Source: Variovorax sp. Root473
GTDB taxonomy: Bacteria > Pseudomonadota > Gammaproteobacteria > Burkholderiales > Burkholderiaceae_C
Length of the DNA: 64,000 nt
Assembly (NCBI RefSeq): GCF_001426505.1
Contig: NZ_LMEV01000002.1
Location: forward strand, 36,023 to 100,022
Direction: 5' to 3'
Shown: piece by piece, positions 15,438-23,968 of the stretch
How positions within the stretch are numbered: position 1 is the stretch's first letter
Layout of the letters: every line of letters begins with the position of its first letter
Position numbers and translations under genes: made by a program
Notes under the pieces: generated by a model
Seen by the model: the letters and a program-made list of their open reading frames with translations, nothing else
Told to the model about the DNA's origin: nothing
Database searches by the model: none

Positions 15438-16727
15438 TCAGATCGGCTGGATCGGCGGGTAGTCGAATCGCAGTTCCAGATGGTCGGCATGCGGTTGATA
15501 AAGCCGCAGCACGACGTAGAACAACTCGCCCTTCGGCGCCGGAAGCCAGTTCACACCCGGCCCCGGGTTCTCGGCCTGCAGCCGCAGGGCCAGGCTGCCA
15601 TCGGTGTCGTGGCGCAAGCCCGGCGTGCGGTCACCGATCGAGTACCGGTCGATGGGGTTGGCCACGAAAAGACAATCGCTGCGGCGATACATCGTGAGCG
15701 ACCAGAAAGCCCCCACCTTCAGCCCCTTGCCCGGCGCAAACCGAAGCTCGTAGCGCTGCGAACCGTCGAGCGGCGCGCCGCCCGCGTCCACCTCGGCGGT
15801 CGGGTACATCGCCTCCTCGACGCCCAGCGCGCCGATGAAGTTGCGGGCGATGCGGGCGCGCGTCAGGTAATCATTGCCCCAGTGAGTCTTCACCATGACC
15901 GGGATCGCCCAGCCACCGCCCAGATCGTGCGGCTGATTGGTGGTGCGCAGCCGTTCGTAGACGGCCGGCAGCGACGCCTCCAGCGCTGCCGCGGCAGCGG
16001 GCCACGCCTGGCACTCTCCCGCTATGGGAGGGTTGCGCCGCAGCGCAGCGCTCACGATGGTGCGGTACAGATCCGCAGGCGGGACGCCCGCATCGCGCCC
16101 ATCCATCCAAGTGTCCACCCGCATCGCCGCGTCGTTGCCATCCAGGCGAACCAGCCGCATCCGGCCTTGCGTTTCCCGCACGCGCGCAGCGTCCTCGCCG
16201 TCGTCCTCCACGAGATGACGGCCGATCAGCCACACATCATCTCCGGGCGCGGCAATCGTCTGCGTGATGTCCGAAGGGGCGACGCCGCGCCATGCCGGGC
16301 CATGCACCAGCGTGCGCTGGGGTCTGTTGCCTGTCGTGCGGCGCCCGACGTAGGCAAACGGATTCGTCCACGCGTCCAGCAGACCAAGGGTCCAGTAGCG
16401 CTCGCGCATCTCGGGCGTTTCGATGATGACCGGTCCTTCGGAAAGGTCCAGCCAGGCGTTGCTGTAGACCGTGTCGTTGTTCGGGCTGACGACCTCCGTG
16501 TCCTGCGGGCCGAGCCGACGGTGCGTGTGGGTGAACTGGTTGACCCACCGCGTGGTGGAGGCCGGATCCGGCGCAGCAAAACCGAGCACGGGATGGCGAC
16601 GTGCGGTGGTCGCCGCGCGCATGCGCATCATCTCGAACATTGGCAGCGTCTGGATGACCAGGTTCTCGCAGTCGTGCGCGATGGAATCAATCGCCGAGTT
16701 CATGGATCTTTTCTGTTCCTGCGTCAT
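15438..16727 (-). CDS. DUF1254/DUF1214 domain protein
   Basis: The 429-residue product carries the DUF1254 region (VSPNNDTVYSNAWLDLSEGPVIIETPEM near residues 80-108) followed by a C-terminal DUF1214 region (FWSLTMYRRSDCLFVANPIDRYSIGDRT). Here no signal peptide is seen. The start at 16727 overlaps the CoA-transferase stop by 4 bases; an ATG at 16703 preceded by AGGAACAG is an alternative. The biochemical role is not known. Its operon partners (esterase, Bug, CoA-transferase) suggest a part in catabolism of an organic acid. Confidence 0.85.
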   Translation of the reverse strand: MTQEQKRSMNSAIDSIAHDCENLVIQTLPMFEMMRMRAATTARRHPVLGFAAPDPASTTRWVNQFTHTHRRLGPQDTEVVSPNNDTVYSNAWLDLSEGPVIIETPEMRERYWTLGLLDAWTNPFAYVGRRTTGNRPQRTLVHGPAWRGVAPSDITQTIAAPGDDVWLIGRHLVEDDGEDAARVRETQGRMRLVRLDGNDAAMRVDTWMDGRDAGVPPADLYRTIVSAALRRNPPIAGECQAWPAAAAALEASLPAVYERLRTTNQPHDLGGGWAIPVMVKTHWGNDYLTRARIARNFIGALGVEEAMYPTAEVDAGGAPLDGSQRYELRFAPGKGLKVGAFWSLTMYRRSDCLFVANPIDRYSIGDRTPGLRHDTDGSLALRLQAENPGPGVNWLPAPKGELFYVVLRLYQPHADHLELRFDYPPIQPI

Positions 16728-17941
16728 GCCACTGCACCGGTGCGGCGAAGGTCGTCGATTTCGCTTGCCGCGAGCCCGAGCCCGGCCAGGAGGCGATCGG
16801 TGTCGGCCCCGCACGCAGGCGCGGCTGTCGGCGTGGCGCGTGGGGCGTCGCCCAGCCGATAGGGCAATGCCAGCGACGGGTAGCGCTGGCCGTCCGCGCC
16901 CCGTGCATCGACCAGTATCCCGCTCGCCTGGACGTCCGCGCTTTGCAGCACCTGCTGGTAGCTGCGCACAAAGCCGACCACGATCTGGTTTCGGCTGAGC
17001 AGCGCCACGCACTCTTCACTGGTGAAGGACGAGAGGCATTCACGCAACACGGCGCGCAACTCACCGCGGTGCTGCACCCGCCGTGCGTTGGTGCAAAAGC
17101 GCGGGTCCGTCGCAAGCGACTCGCGACCCATCACACGACAGAATCGCGCCCAATGCTCGTCCGCATAGGCCGACAGCACGATGTGCCCATCACGCGTGGG
17201 CACCACCTCGGCGGCAGGCGCGTTGTTGGGCTGACCATCGCCGATGCGCGTCGGCTCTGGGGCGCCTCCCAGGTAGTCGCACCAGGTCGTGGCCTGCAAA
17301 TGCATGGCCACCTCGAGCAGCGACGTGCGCAGCGTCTCGCCGACACCCGTCTGTGCGCGTCCGTAGAGCGCAGCGAGCACCGCCTGGGCGCCGAGGTGCG
17401 CCGCGGCCGCGTCGATGATCGGCACGCCCACCTTCTGCGGAAGGCGGTCTGGTTCGCCCGTGACTGACATCAGGCCGCTTTCGGCCTGCGCCGCGATGTC
17501 GTAGCCAGGACGTGCGCTTGAAGGCCCCAGGTCCCCGAAGCCCGAGATCGACAGGTAGATGACCTTGGGGAAGCGCTCGCGCACCGCCGACGGCCCCAGC
17601 CCCAGCGCCTCCACGGCACCAGGGCGCAGGTTCTGGATCACGACGTCACTGTTCGCGATCAGTCGCCACGCGATCTCCCGGCCCGCGTCGCTCTTGAGGT
17701 TGAGCGCAATGGATTGCTTGCCGCGGCTGTAGGCGCGGATCATCGACTCGCCGTAGCGGCCGATATGCCGGGCCTGGTCGCCTGCCAGCGGTTCGATCTT
17801 GATCACCTGCGCGCCAAGCTCGGCCAAGACCATGGCCGCGCCCGGCCCTGCGATGTACTGCCCCAGGTCGATCACGCGCACGTTCTTCAGCGGGGCGGCG
17901 GGGCCGGCCTGGCCGGTTGTCTTTGTGGATTCGGAGTTCAT
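16724..17941 (-). CDS. Class III CoA-transferase (CaiB/BaiF family)
   Basis: The 405-residue product matches formyl-CoA/carnitine CoA-transferases. It has an N-terminal VIDLGQYIAGPGAAMVLAELGA and VIKIEPLAGD, the family signature around NLKSDAGREI, and catalytic Asp177 in GVPIIDAAAAHLGAQ. It would transfer CoA to a free carboxylic acid, activating it for degradation. It is first in its operon and divergent from the LysR gene at 18021, with a long perfect inverted repeat between them. Confidence 0.92.
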   Translation of the reverse strand: MNSESTKTTGQAGPAAPLKNVRVIDLGQYIAGPGAAMVLAELGAQVIKIEPLAGDQARHIGRYGESMIRAYSRGKQSIALNLKSDAGREIAWRLIANSDVVIQNLRPGAVEALGLGPSAVRERFPKVIYLSISGFGDLGPSSARPGYDIAAQAESGLMSVTGEPDRLPQKVGVPIIDAAAAHLGAQAVLAALYGRAQTGVGETLRTSLLEVAMHLQATTWCDYLGGAPEPTRIGDGQPNNAPAAEVVPTRDGHIVLSAYADEHWARFCRVMGRESLATDPRFCTNARRVQHRGELRAVLRECLSSFTSEECVALLSRNQIVVGFVRSYQQVLQSADVQASGILVDARGADGQRYPSLALPYRLGDAPRATPTAAPACGADTDRLLAGLGLAASEIDDLRRTGAVA

Positions 17942-17984
17942 TGAAGGGCGACGTTATCGCCTTCCCCGATTCTTGAAAATTCGA

Positions 17985-18010
17985 TAATCGTGAGGGAGTG
18001 ATCACGATTA
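17985..18010. promoter_or_regulatory. 26-bp perfect inverted repeat in the divergent LysR/CoA-transferase promoter
   Basis: TAATCGTGA-N8-TCACGATTA is a perfect inverted repeat with 9-bp arms in the 79-base gap between the divergent starts at 17941 and 18021. Inside it lies a T-N11-A pattern typical of LysR recognition boxes. It is the obvious operator for the LysR protein at 18021-18989. Confidence 0.75.
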
Positions 18011-18020
18011 GCTATATTCC

Positions 18021-18989
18021 ATGGAAGCAGAAATGGACCCCAGAACCGACCGCCTCGTCCGCACGCTGCGCCTGAGGCACCTCGAGCTGCTTGTGGTGCT
18101 GTCCGAGACGCCCACGATGCGCGGCGCTGCGACGCGCTTGCACCTGAGCCAGCCTGCCATCAGCAAGATGCTCGGAGAACTCGAGCACTGTTTCGGGGCC
18201 CGCCTGTTCGAACGCAGCCACCTGGGCATCCATGCGAATGCGCTGGGCTCGAGCGCCGCGTTTCGCGCACGGGCGGTGCTGCATGAACTGGCGCGCGCCA
18301 CCGCGGATGTCGATGCGATGCAAGGCGGCGTGACGGCCGTGCTGCGGGTGGGTGCGCCGTCTGTCACCGCCGCCGTTCCCGCGGCCATCGTCAAGCTGCG
18401 GGAGCGGCTGCCGGGCGCCGCCGTGCAGCTGCGAGAGGGCCGCGTGCACGAGCTCATTCATCGCCTGCTCGAGGGGGAACTCGACTGCGTCTTCGGCGCC
18501 ATCACGCCCGAGTTGATCGCGAGCGACATGATTCCGTTGCTCGAACCGGTCGTGCTGCTGAAGGATGAGCTCTGCGTGCTCGCCGCCACCTCGAACCGGA
18601 GCCTCGCCGGACGCAGGCTACAGTGGGCCGACCTGCGCGCCGCCCAGTGGGTGCTGCCGCCCAAGGAAACGCTGGTCCGGCAGGCGTTCATGACCGTCTT
18701 CCTCAACAGCGGCGTGACACCGCCCGTGCCGGTCATCGAGGCCATGTCCTCGGTCACGATCGGCACCGTGCTTCGCAAGGACCCCTCGCTGCTGTGTGCG
18801 GTACGGCTGGAGCACGCCGTGGACGAAGTCGCCAGGGGCGGCGTGCAAAGACTGAAGATCGGGCCGCAGGTCGTCCTGCCGTCGTTCGGCCTGTTCTTTC
18901 GACGAGACGGCATGGCAAGGCCCGCGATCCTCACAGAGTTCGCAGATGCCATACGGACCGTCAGCAGAACCATCACTCCGAAGCGATGA
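18021..18989 (+). CDS. LysR family transcriptional regulator
   Basis: The 322-residue product has an N-terminal helix-turn-helix (TMRGAATRLHLSQPAISKML) and a periplasmic-binding-protein-like effector domain. An ATG four codons on (18033) is an alternative start. It is divergent from the CoA-transferase operon, and its presumed operator (17985-18010) sits in the gap, the usual arrangement for autoregulation and activation by the pathway substrate. Confidence 0.92.
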   Translation: MEAEMDPRTDRLVRTLRLRHLELLVVLSETPTMRGAATRLHLSQPAISKMLGELEHCFGARLFERSHLGIHANALGSSAAFRARAVLHELARATADVDAMQGGVTAVLRVGAPSVTAAVPAAIVKLRERLPGAAVQLREGRVHELIHRLLEGELDCVFGAITPELIASDMIPLLEPVVLLKDELCVLAATSNRSLAGRRLQWADLRAAQWVLPPKETLVRQAFMTVFLNSGVTPPVPVIEAMSSVTIGTVLRKDPSLLCAVRLEHAVDEVARGGVQRLKIGPQVVLPSFGLFFRRDGMARPAILTEFADAIRTVSRTITPKR

Positions 18990-19088
18990 GCAGCCCGGAA
19001 ATCATTGCCTGCGTCCCTGGGTGACCGGCCAGCCTGATCTCACGGCCGGCGCGTCGCAGCTTCATGCGTGCGCCACCTGCGGCACCCG

Positions 19089-19775
19089 TCAGTCGACGAT
19101 CGCGCGTTTGACGTCTTCCTGAAGGCTGCGCAGGTGGGCACACATCGCATCGCGGGCCAGCACGGGGTCGCGTGCACGCAGCGCACGAATGATCTCGCCG
19201 TGCTCATCGTGGTTCTCGCGCTGGCGATGCAGCGGGCTGTGCAGGCGGAACAGGCGCGCATTCACACGCAGCTCCTCGACCAGCCGCGGCAGCACGACGT
19301 TGCCGCTGGCCGTTGAAATGATCAGGTGGAACCGGTCGTCGAAATGCCAGTGCTCGGTCTCGTCGTGCTCGCCGGCATCGAAGGACTTCAGGTCGGCCTC
19401 CAGGTCATCGATCTGCGCGTCGCTGATCTTGTCGACGGCCAGCACGATGGCTTCGCCTTCGATGATCTCGCGCGCGCGCATGCAGTCGAAGTACTCCTTG
19501 GTGCCCAGCGCGCGCACCGCATAGGAGCGCGCATCGCGGCGCACCAGCAGCCCTTCGCCCGCGAGCCGAACGAGCGCCTCGCGCATCGGCGTGCGCGAGA
19601 TGCGCAGCTCCTCCGCCAGCCGGCCTTCCTGCAAGGGGCTGCCCGCCGAGATCTTGCGATCCAGGATCAGGGTGCGCAGGCTCGCGTAGGCCTGCTCGGC
19701 CAGGCTGGCGGAGCGCACCTCGAGCGGTGCGATGGTGATGGTGGCGGGTTGGGCCGGGCTGGGAAGACTTGGCAT
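19089..19775 (-). CDS. GntR family regulator, FadR/FCD subfamily
   Basis: The 228-residue product has an N-terminal winged helix (LAEELRISRTPMREALVRLAGEGLL) and a C-terminal FCD ligand domain with metal-ligand type residues (REIIEGEAIV, FDDRFHLIIS, HDEHGEIIRAL). It ends the left arm of the divergent amino-compound locus. Its likely operator is the palindrome at 23916-23927 in the divergent promoter, since FCD-GntR proteins commonly bind GTATAC-type palindromes. The start at 19775 gives a normal family length. Confidence 0.9.
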   Translation of the reverse strand: MPSLPSPAQPATITIAPLEVRSASLAEQAYASLRTLILDRKISAGSPLQEGRLAEELRISRTPMREALVRLAGEGLLVRRDARSYAVRALGTKEYFDCMRAREIIEGEAIVLAVDKISDAQIDDLEADLKSFDAGEHDETEHWHFDDRFHLIISTASGNVVLPRLVEELRVNARLFRLHSPLHRQRENHDEHGEIIRALRARDPVLARDAMCAHLRSLQEDVKRAIVD

Positions 19776-19845
19776 GCGACGAAAAAGGGGTTCCACAGAC
19801 GTTGGCGAAAAGCTTAGCAGGCGGGCCGCTGTGGGCTGGATGGTC

Positions 19846-21300
19846 TCACAGCCACTTGTCCAGCGGACTGCCGGCGTTGGGCGTGCGCGGGCGCAGGCAC
19901 GGCTGGAACTGCCCCGAGCCCGGCTCGGCAGAAAAGACCCCGTCGCGCCACACCACCCGTCCGCGCGAGACCGTGATCCCCGGCCAGGCGCGCAGGCGCA
20001 TGCCTTCGTAGGGCGTGTAGTCGGCCGCGTGATGCAGCATGTCGTTCGCGATGACCTTCTCCTGCCCTGGCTCGAACACATCCCAGACAACGAAGTCGGC
20101 GTCGCCGCCCACGGCAATGGTCCCCTTCTTCGGATACAGCCCGTACATGCGCGCCGGGTTGGTCGCCGTCAGTTCCACGAAGCGGTGCACGTCGATGCGC
20201 CCGGCCAGCACGCCTTCGCTCATCAGCAGCGGCATGCGCGTCTCGACACCGGGAATGCCGTTCGGAATGCGGTCGAAGGAGGCGTCGTCGCCGGCCACGC
20301 GCTTGCCGTCGGGTCCATGGATGTTGAATGGCGCATGGTCCGAGGAGAAGACCGTGAACAGGCCACTGGCCAGGGCGTTCCAGATGAACTGCTGGTTGGC
20401 CTTGTCGCGCGGCGGCGGGCTGCAGATGCAGCGCGCACCGTGCATCGGGTCGTCGGGGTCGATGCCCAGGTCTTCCGCACTGAGGAACAGGTACTGCGGG
20501 CATGTCTCGGCAAAGATCGGCAGCCCGCGCCCGCGCGCCCAATGGATCTGCTCGACCGCCTCGCGGCCCGACACGTGCACAATGAGGATCGGCGTGTCGA
20601 TGAGTTCGGCCAGCGCGATCGCGCGGTGCGTGGCTTCACGCTCCACGGCCATCGGACGCGAGCTGCCGTGGTAGCGCGGTGCCGTGAGGCCCGCGTCCAG
20701 CAGCTGTTCGGTGAGCCAGGCGATGCAGTCGCTGTTCTCGGCATGGATCATCGTCATCGCGCCCTGGCGGCGCGCCACCGCGAGCACCTCGATGATCTGG
20801 CGGTCGTCCAGCTTCAGGTCCTCGTAGGTCATGTAGATCTTGAACGAGGTGTAGCCCTTCTCGATCAGCGCCGGCAGCTCGCGCTGCGTCACATCCTTGG
20901 TGGCATCGGCCACGATCAGGTGGAAGGCGTAGTCGATCACCGCCTTGCCGTCGGCGCGGCGGTGGTAGTCGTCGACGGCGTCCTGGATGCTGCCGCCCTT
21001 TTGCTGCGCCGCGAACGGAAGCACGGTGGTCGTGCCGCCGCAGGCGGCCGAGCGCGTTCCCGTGAAGAAGTCGTCCGAGAAGCGCGAGCCGTCGCTGGTG
21101 GGCTGGTCGAAATGGCAATGGCCGTCCACGCCACCAGGCGTGACGAGGCGGCCGGCGGCATCGATCTCGCGGGCGGCGCTGCCGTCCAGCTGCTGCGCGA
21201 TTGCGCTGATGCGCCCGTCGCGAACGCCGATGTCGGCCACATAGCGATCGCCCACGGTGGCGATGTCGGCATTGCGAAGGATCAGGTCGTAGTGCTGCAT
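19846..21300 (-). CDS. D-hydantoinase / dihydropyrimidinase family amidohydrolase
   Basis: The 484-residue enzyme has the metal motif GHCH (His61, His63), carboxylated-lysine candidate Lys154 in TSFKIYMTYE, His in IHAENSD and HVSGREA, and Asp in SSDHAPF, so the binuclear zinc site is complete. The family opens cyclic amides such as hydantoins or dihydropyrimidines to N-carbamoyl products. Next to an M20 hydrolase and an amino-acid-type oxidase it probably processes a cyclic ureide or imide. It lies 13 bases downstream of the permease gene. Confidence 0.93.
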   Translation of the reverse strand: MQHYDLILRNADIATVGDRYVADIGVRDGRISAIAQQLDGSAAREIDAAGRLVTPGGVDGHCHFDQPTSDGSRFSDDFFTGTRSAACGGTTTVLPFAAQQKGGSIQDAVDDYHRRADGKAVIDYAFHLIVADATKDVTQRELPALIEKGYTSFKIYMTYEDLKLDDRQIIEVLAVARRQGAMTMIHAENSDCIAWLTEQLLDAGLTAPRYHGSSRPMAVEREATHRAIALAELIDTPILIVHVSGREAVEQIHWARGRGLPIFAETCPQYLFLSAEDLGIDPDDPMHGARCICSPPPRDKANQQFIWNALASGLFTVFSSDHAPFNIHGPDGKRVAGDDASFDRIPNGIPGVETRMPLLMSEGVLAGRIDVHRFVELTATNPARMYGLYPKKGTIAVGGDADFVVWDVFEPGQEKVIANDMLHHAADYTPYEGMRLRAWPGITVSRGRVVWRDGVFSAEPGSGQFQPCLRPRTPNAGSPLDKWL

Positions 21301-21313
21301 GGCGGGCTTTGGG

Positions 21314-22039
21314 CTAGCGTTGCTCGAGCACGGCGTCGGTCGTGGCCGTGGCCGCGGGCTCGCTCGCGTTGCCGTAGGCGCGGCCGTAGTGGCGCTCGAT
21401 GCGCCGCTGAATGAAGTCCCACACGGTGGTCATGAGCAGGTAGTAGATGGCGGCCACGATGAACAGCTCCAGCACCATGAACTTCTCCTGGATCAGCACC
21501 TGGGTGCGGCGCAGCAGCTCCTCCATCGAGATCACCGAGGTGATGGAGGTGGTCTTGAGCAGGCCGTTGATGCTGTTGCCCAGCGTCGGGATGATCAGCC
21601 GCATGGCCTGGGGCATCACGATGTAGCGCATGCTCTGGGCGCTGCTGAAGCCCACGGCGCGCGCCGCGTTCGTCTGGCCGGCCGACACCGACTGGATGCC
21701 GCCGCGCACCACCTCGGCAAGGTAGGCCGCCTCGTTGAGGATCAGCCCCAGCAGCGCCGACTCCACCACCGACAGCTTCACACCCAGCTGGGGCAGCCCG
21801 GTGTAGATGATGATCAGCTGCACCAGCAGCGGCGTGCCGCGGAACACCCAGATGTAGAAGTGCGCCGGCGCGGCCAGCCAGCGGTGGCGCGACAGCCGGG
21901 CCAGGGCCAGCGCGCAACCGACCACCAATCCGCCCGCGATGGCCGCCAGCGTCAGCCACAAGGTGGTGAGCGCGCCGTTCAGGATGTACGGGTTGAACAG
22001 ATAGTCGAAGAAGCCCGACCAGTTCCAGCCTTGTCCCAT
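21314..22039 (-). CDS. Polar amino acid ABC transporter permease
   Basis: The 241-residue product is an HisM/GlnP-type inner-membrane permease. It has an N-terminal helix at about 20-45, the amino-acid permease motif FRGTPLLVQLIIIY, and the EAA coupling loop around GFSSAQSMRYIVMPQA. It is downstream of the binding protein. The matching ATPase is encoded on the opposite arm (28192-28926), so the transporter is split across a divergent promoter. A single permease probably acts as a homodimer. Confidence 0.92.
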   Translation of the reverse strand: MGQGWNWSGFFDYLFNPYILNGALTTLWLTLAAIAGGLVVGCALALARLSRHRWLAAPAHFYIWVFRGTPLLVQLIIIYTGLPQLGVKLSVVESALLGLILNEAAYLAEVVRGGIQSVSAGQTNAARAVGFSSAQSMRYIVMPQAMRLIIPTLGNSINGLLKTTSITSVISMEELLRRTQVLIQEKFMVLELFIVAAIYYLLMTTVWDFIQRRIERHYGRAYGNASEPAATATTDAVLEQR

Positions 22040-22087
22040 GGAAGTTCCTTAGTTGACGAAGTCAGTGACGAGGAAGGCGCCGCGCGC

Positions 22088-22918
22088 TCAGCTCGCCGGT
22101 CCCTTGACGACCACCGCGCCGTCGGTCGCCTTCACGCCGTACTGGTCCAGCAGCTTGGCGAAGGAGCCGTCGGCCTTCATGTCGTTGAGCACCTTGGCCA
22201 CCGCGATCGACAGTTCCTTGTTCTTGGCGGCCAGCGCCACGGGCGTGGGGAACAGCCCGTGCAGCACACGGTCGAAGTCGCCGCGCTTCTGGTATTCGGC
22301 CCCGGTGGAGTCGATCGACAGCGCCACCTCGACCTGCCCGGCGCGCAGCGACTGGAAGGCCATCGCGAAGTTCTCGAAGGTGCGGATGGTCATGCCCTTG
22401 AGGCCCTTGTCGGTCAGCTGCTTGTCGAGTTCGCGTGCCTTGCGCTCCTCGAAACCGCCGATCTCCACGCCGATGCTCTTGCCCGACAGGTCCTCGGGCT
22501 TGCTGATCTTCAGCGGGTTGCCCTTGGCCGTGCTGATGCTGATGGCCTGGTCTTCGTAGGGCAGCATCTGCATGAGCTTGGCGCGCTCGTCGGTGTAGAA
22601 GATGCCGGAGTTGATGACGTCCCAGCGGCCGACCTGCAGGCCCGGGATCATGGCCGAGAACTCGATGCGCACGTACTCGGGCGTGAGGCACAGGCGCTTG
22701 GCGATGGCCTCGCCCAGCTCGACCCGCATGCCCTTGAGCGCACCGGTCTGGTCGACGTACTGCATCGGCGGCAGGGTCGGGTTGACCGACATGATCAGCG
22801 TGCCTTTCTTCACCAGGGCCGCGTCGGGCACGGGCGACTTGCAGGCCTGGGCGTTTGCGGCCCCCATTCCGAGAATGAACAGAGCAGCGACCGAAGCGAC
22901 AGCGGGGAGCAGTTTCAT
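22088..22918 (-). CDS. Amino acid ABC transporter substrate-binding protein
   Basis: The 276-residue protein has a signal peptide (MKLLPAVASVAALFILGMGAANAQA) followed by an SBP_bac_3 domain: LIMSVNPTLPPMQYVDQTG, GMRVELGEAIAKRL and GVEIGGFEERKA. It is the periplasmic receptor for the permease and ATPase of this locus. A longer open frame upstream is only read-through of the DapA-like gene. The ligand cannot be read from sequence; context suggests an amino acid, ureide or opine-like compound. Confidence 0.92.
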   Translation of the reverse strand: MKLLPAVASVAALFILGMGAANAQACKSPVPDAALVKKGTLIMSVNPTLPPMQYVDQTGALKGMRVELGEAIAKRLCLTPEYVRIEFSAMIPGLQVGRWDVINSGIFYTDERAKLMQMLPYEDQAISISTAKGNPLKISKPEDLSGKSIGVEIGGFEERKARELDKQLTDKGLKGMTIRTFENFAMAFQSLRAGQVEVALSIDSTGAEYQKRGDFDRVLHGLFPTPVALAAKNKELSIAVAKVLNDMKADGSFAKLLDQYGVKATDGAVVVKGPAS

Positions 22919-22968
22919 GGTGATTTCCTGGTGGAGGTGGAACGAGGCGAAGGGAAGAAGAACAGCGC

Positions 22969-23865
22969 TCAGCGCGCGATGGAGTCGAGCAGCCCGAGCC
23001 GGTCGAGCGCACGGCGCAGGTCGAGCGCATCGGCTTCGGGCAGCGGCAGGCGCGGGGCGCGCGGCTTGCCCACGGGCAGGCCCATCATCGAGAGGCCGTC
23101 CTTGGAGGCGGCCACGTAGCGATGGCCGCCGACCCAGCGCACGAGGGGCAGCATCTGCTTGTACAGGGCCAGCGCCGCGGGCATGTCGCGCTCGTCGGCC
23201 ACCAGCTCGAACAGGCGCGCCGACATCTTCGGGATCAGGTTGGAACACACCGCGACCCAGCCCTGGGCGCCCAGCCAGAACGATTCGTAGCCCAGGATGC
23301 CCGCGAACACCGTCATGCGGTCGCCGCACAGCTCGATGATGTCGCGCACCCGCGTGACCTCGAGCGTGGACTCCTTGATGTACTTGCAGTTGTCGATGCG
23401 CGACAGGCGCGCCACCAGTTCGGGCTTGAGGTCCACATTGGCCGTGGCCGGGTTGTTGTAGACCATGATCGGCACGTTGATCGCCTCGCCCACCTTGCGG
23501 TAGTGCTCGAACAGTTCGTCGTCGGTGGGCGAGCTGTAGAACGGCGGAATGATCATCACGCCGTCGGCGCCCATGCGCTCGGCCTCGCGGCTCAGCCGCA
23601 CGCACTCGTCGGTCCACTCGGCGCCGGTGCCGATCAGAACAGGCACGCGTTTTGCAGTTGTCTGCACGCAAGTCTCGATCACCAGTTGGCGCTCCTCGGG
23701 CGTCAGCGACAGGAACTCCCCGGTGCTGCCCAGCGGGATCAGCCCGTGGATGCCCTCTTCGATCTGCCAATTGACCAGCTTCTTGAGCGCGGGCACGTCC
23801 ACGTGCTTTCCGTCGGCGGTCATGGGAGTGATCAGCACCGTGTAGGTGCCTCGGAACGCGGTCAT
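22969..23865 (-). CDS. Dihydrodipicolinate synthase family lyase (DapA superfamily)
   Basis: The 298-residue TIM-barrel lyase has the substrate motif LIPLGSTGEFLSL, a Tyr in VYNNPATANVD and the Schiff-base Lys in YIKEST. It is not placed with lysine biosynthesis genes. Relatives in oxidoreductase clusters act on keto-acid or pyrroline intermediates, such as the deaminase of the hydroxyproline route, and here it heads the left arm, facing the fused FAD oxidoreductase. The start at 23865 fits the family N-terminus TYTVLITPM. Confidence 0.9.
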   Translation of the reverse strand: MTAFRGTYTVLITPMTADGKHVDVPALKKLVNWQIEEGIHGLIPLGSTGEFLSLTPEERQLVIETCVQTTAKRVPVLIGTGAEWTDECVRLSREAERMGADGVMIIPPFYSSPTDDELFEHYRKVGEAINVPIMVYNNPATANVDLKPELVARLSRIDNCKYIKESTLEVTRVRDIIELCGDRMTVFAGILGYESFWLGAQGWVAVCSNLIPKMSARLFELVADERDMPAALALYKQMLPLVRWVGGHRYVAASKDGLSMMGLPVGKPRAPRLPLPEADALDLRRALDRLGLLDSIAR

Positions 23866-23915
23866 GGGTCGGTCCTTGGTAAAAAATCGGATGACGAAAT
23901 GATTGTGTGCGATTA

Positions 23916-23927
23916 GTATACGTATAC
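23916..23927. promoter_or_regulatory. GTATACGTATAC palindrome, probable GntR operator
   Basis: A perfect 12-bp palindrome, GTATACGTATAC, sits in the 103-base gap between the divergent starts at 23865 and 23969. GntR proteins of the FCD subfamily bind short palindromes of this kind. The only GntR gene in the locus, at 19089-19775, is the natural binder, and a single site here would control both arms. Confidence 0.75.
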
Positions 23928-23968
23928 ATTGCGTATATCCAAGCAGTTTTTTGCTTCGCACCTTGTCC

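Noticed and set aside
19025..19049. CCGGCC-N13-GGCCGG as a bidirectional terminator between the convergent LysR and GntR genes
   Set aside because: The stem is only 6 bp with a long loop and no T-run, so it cannot be told from chance in GC-rich DNA.
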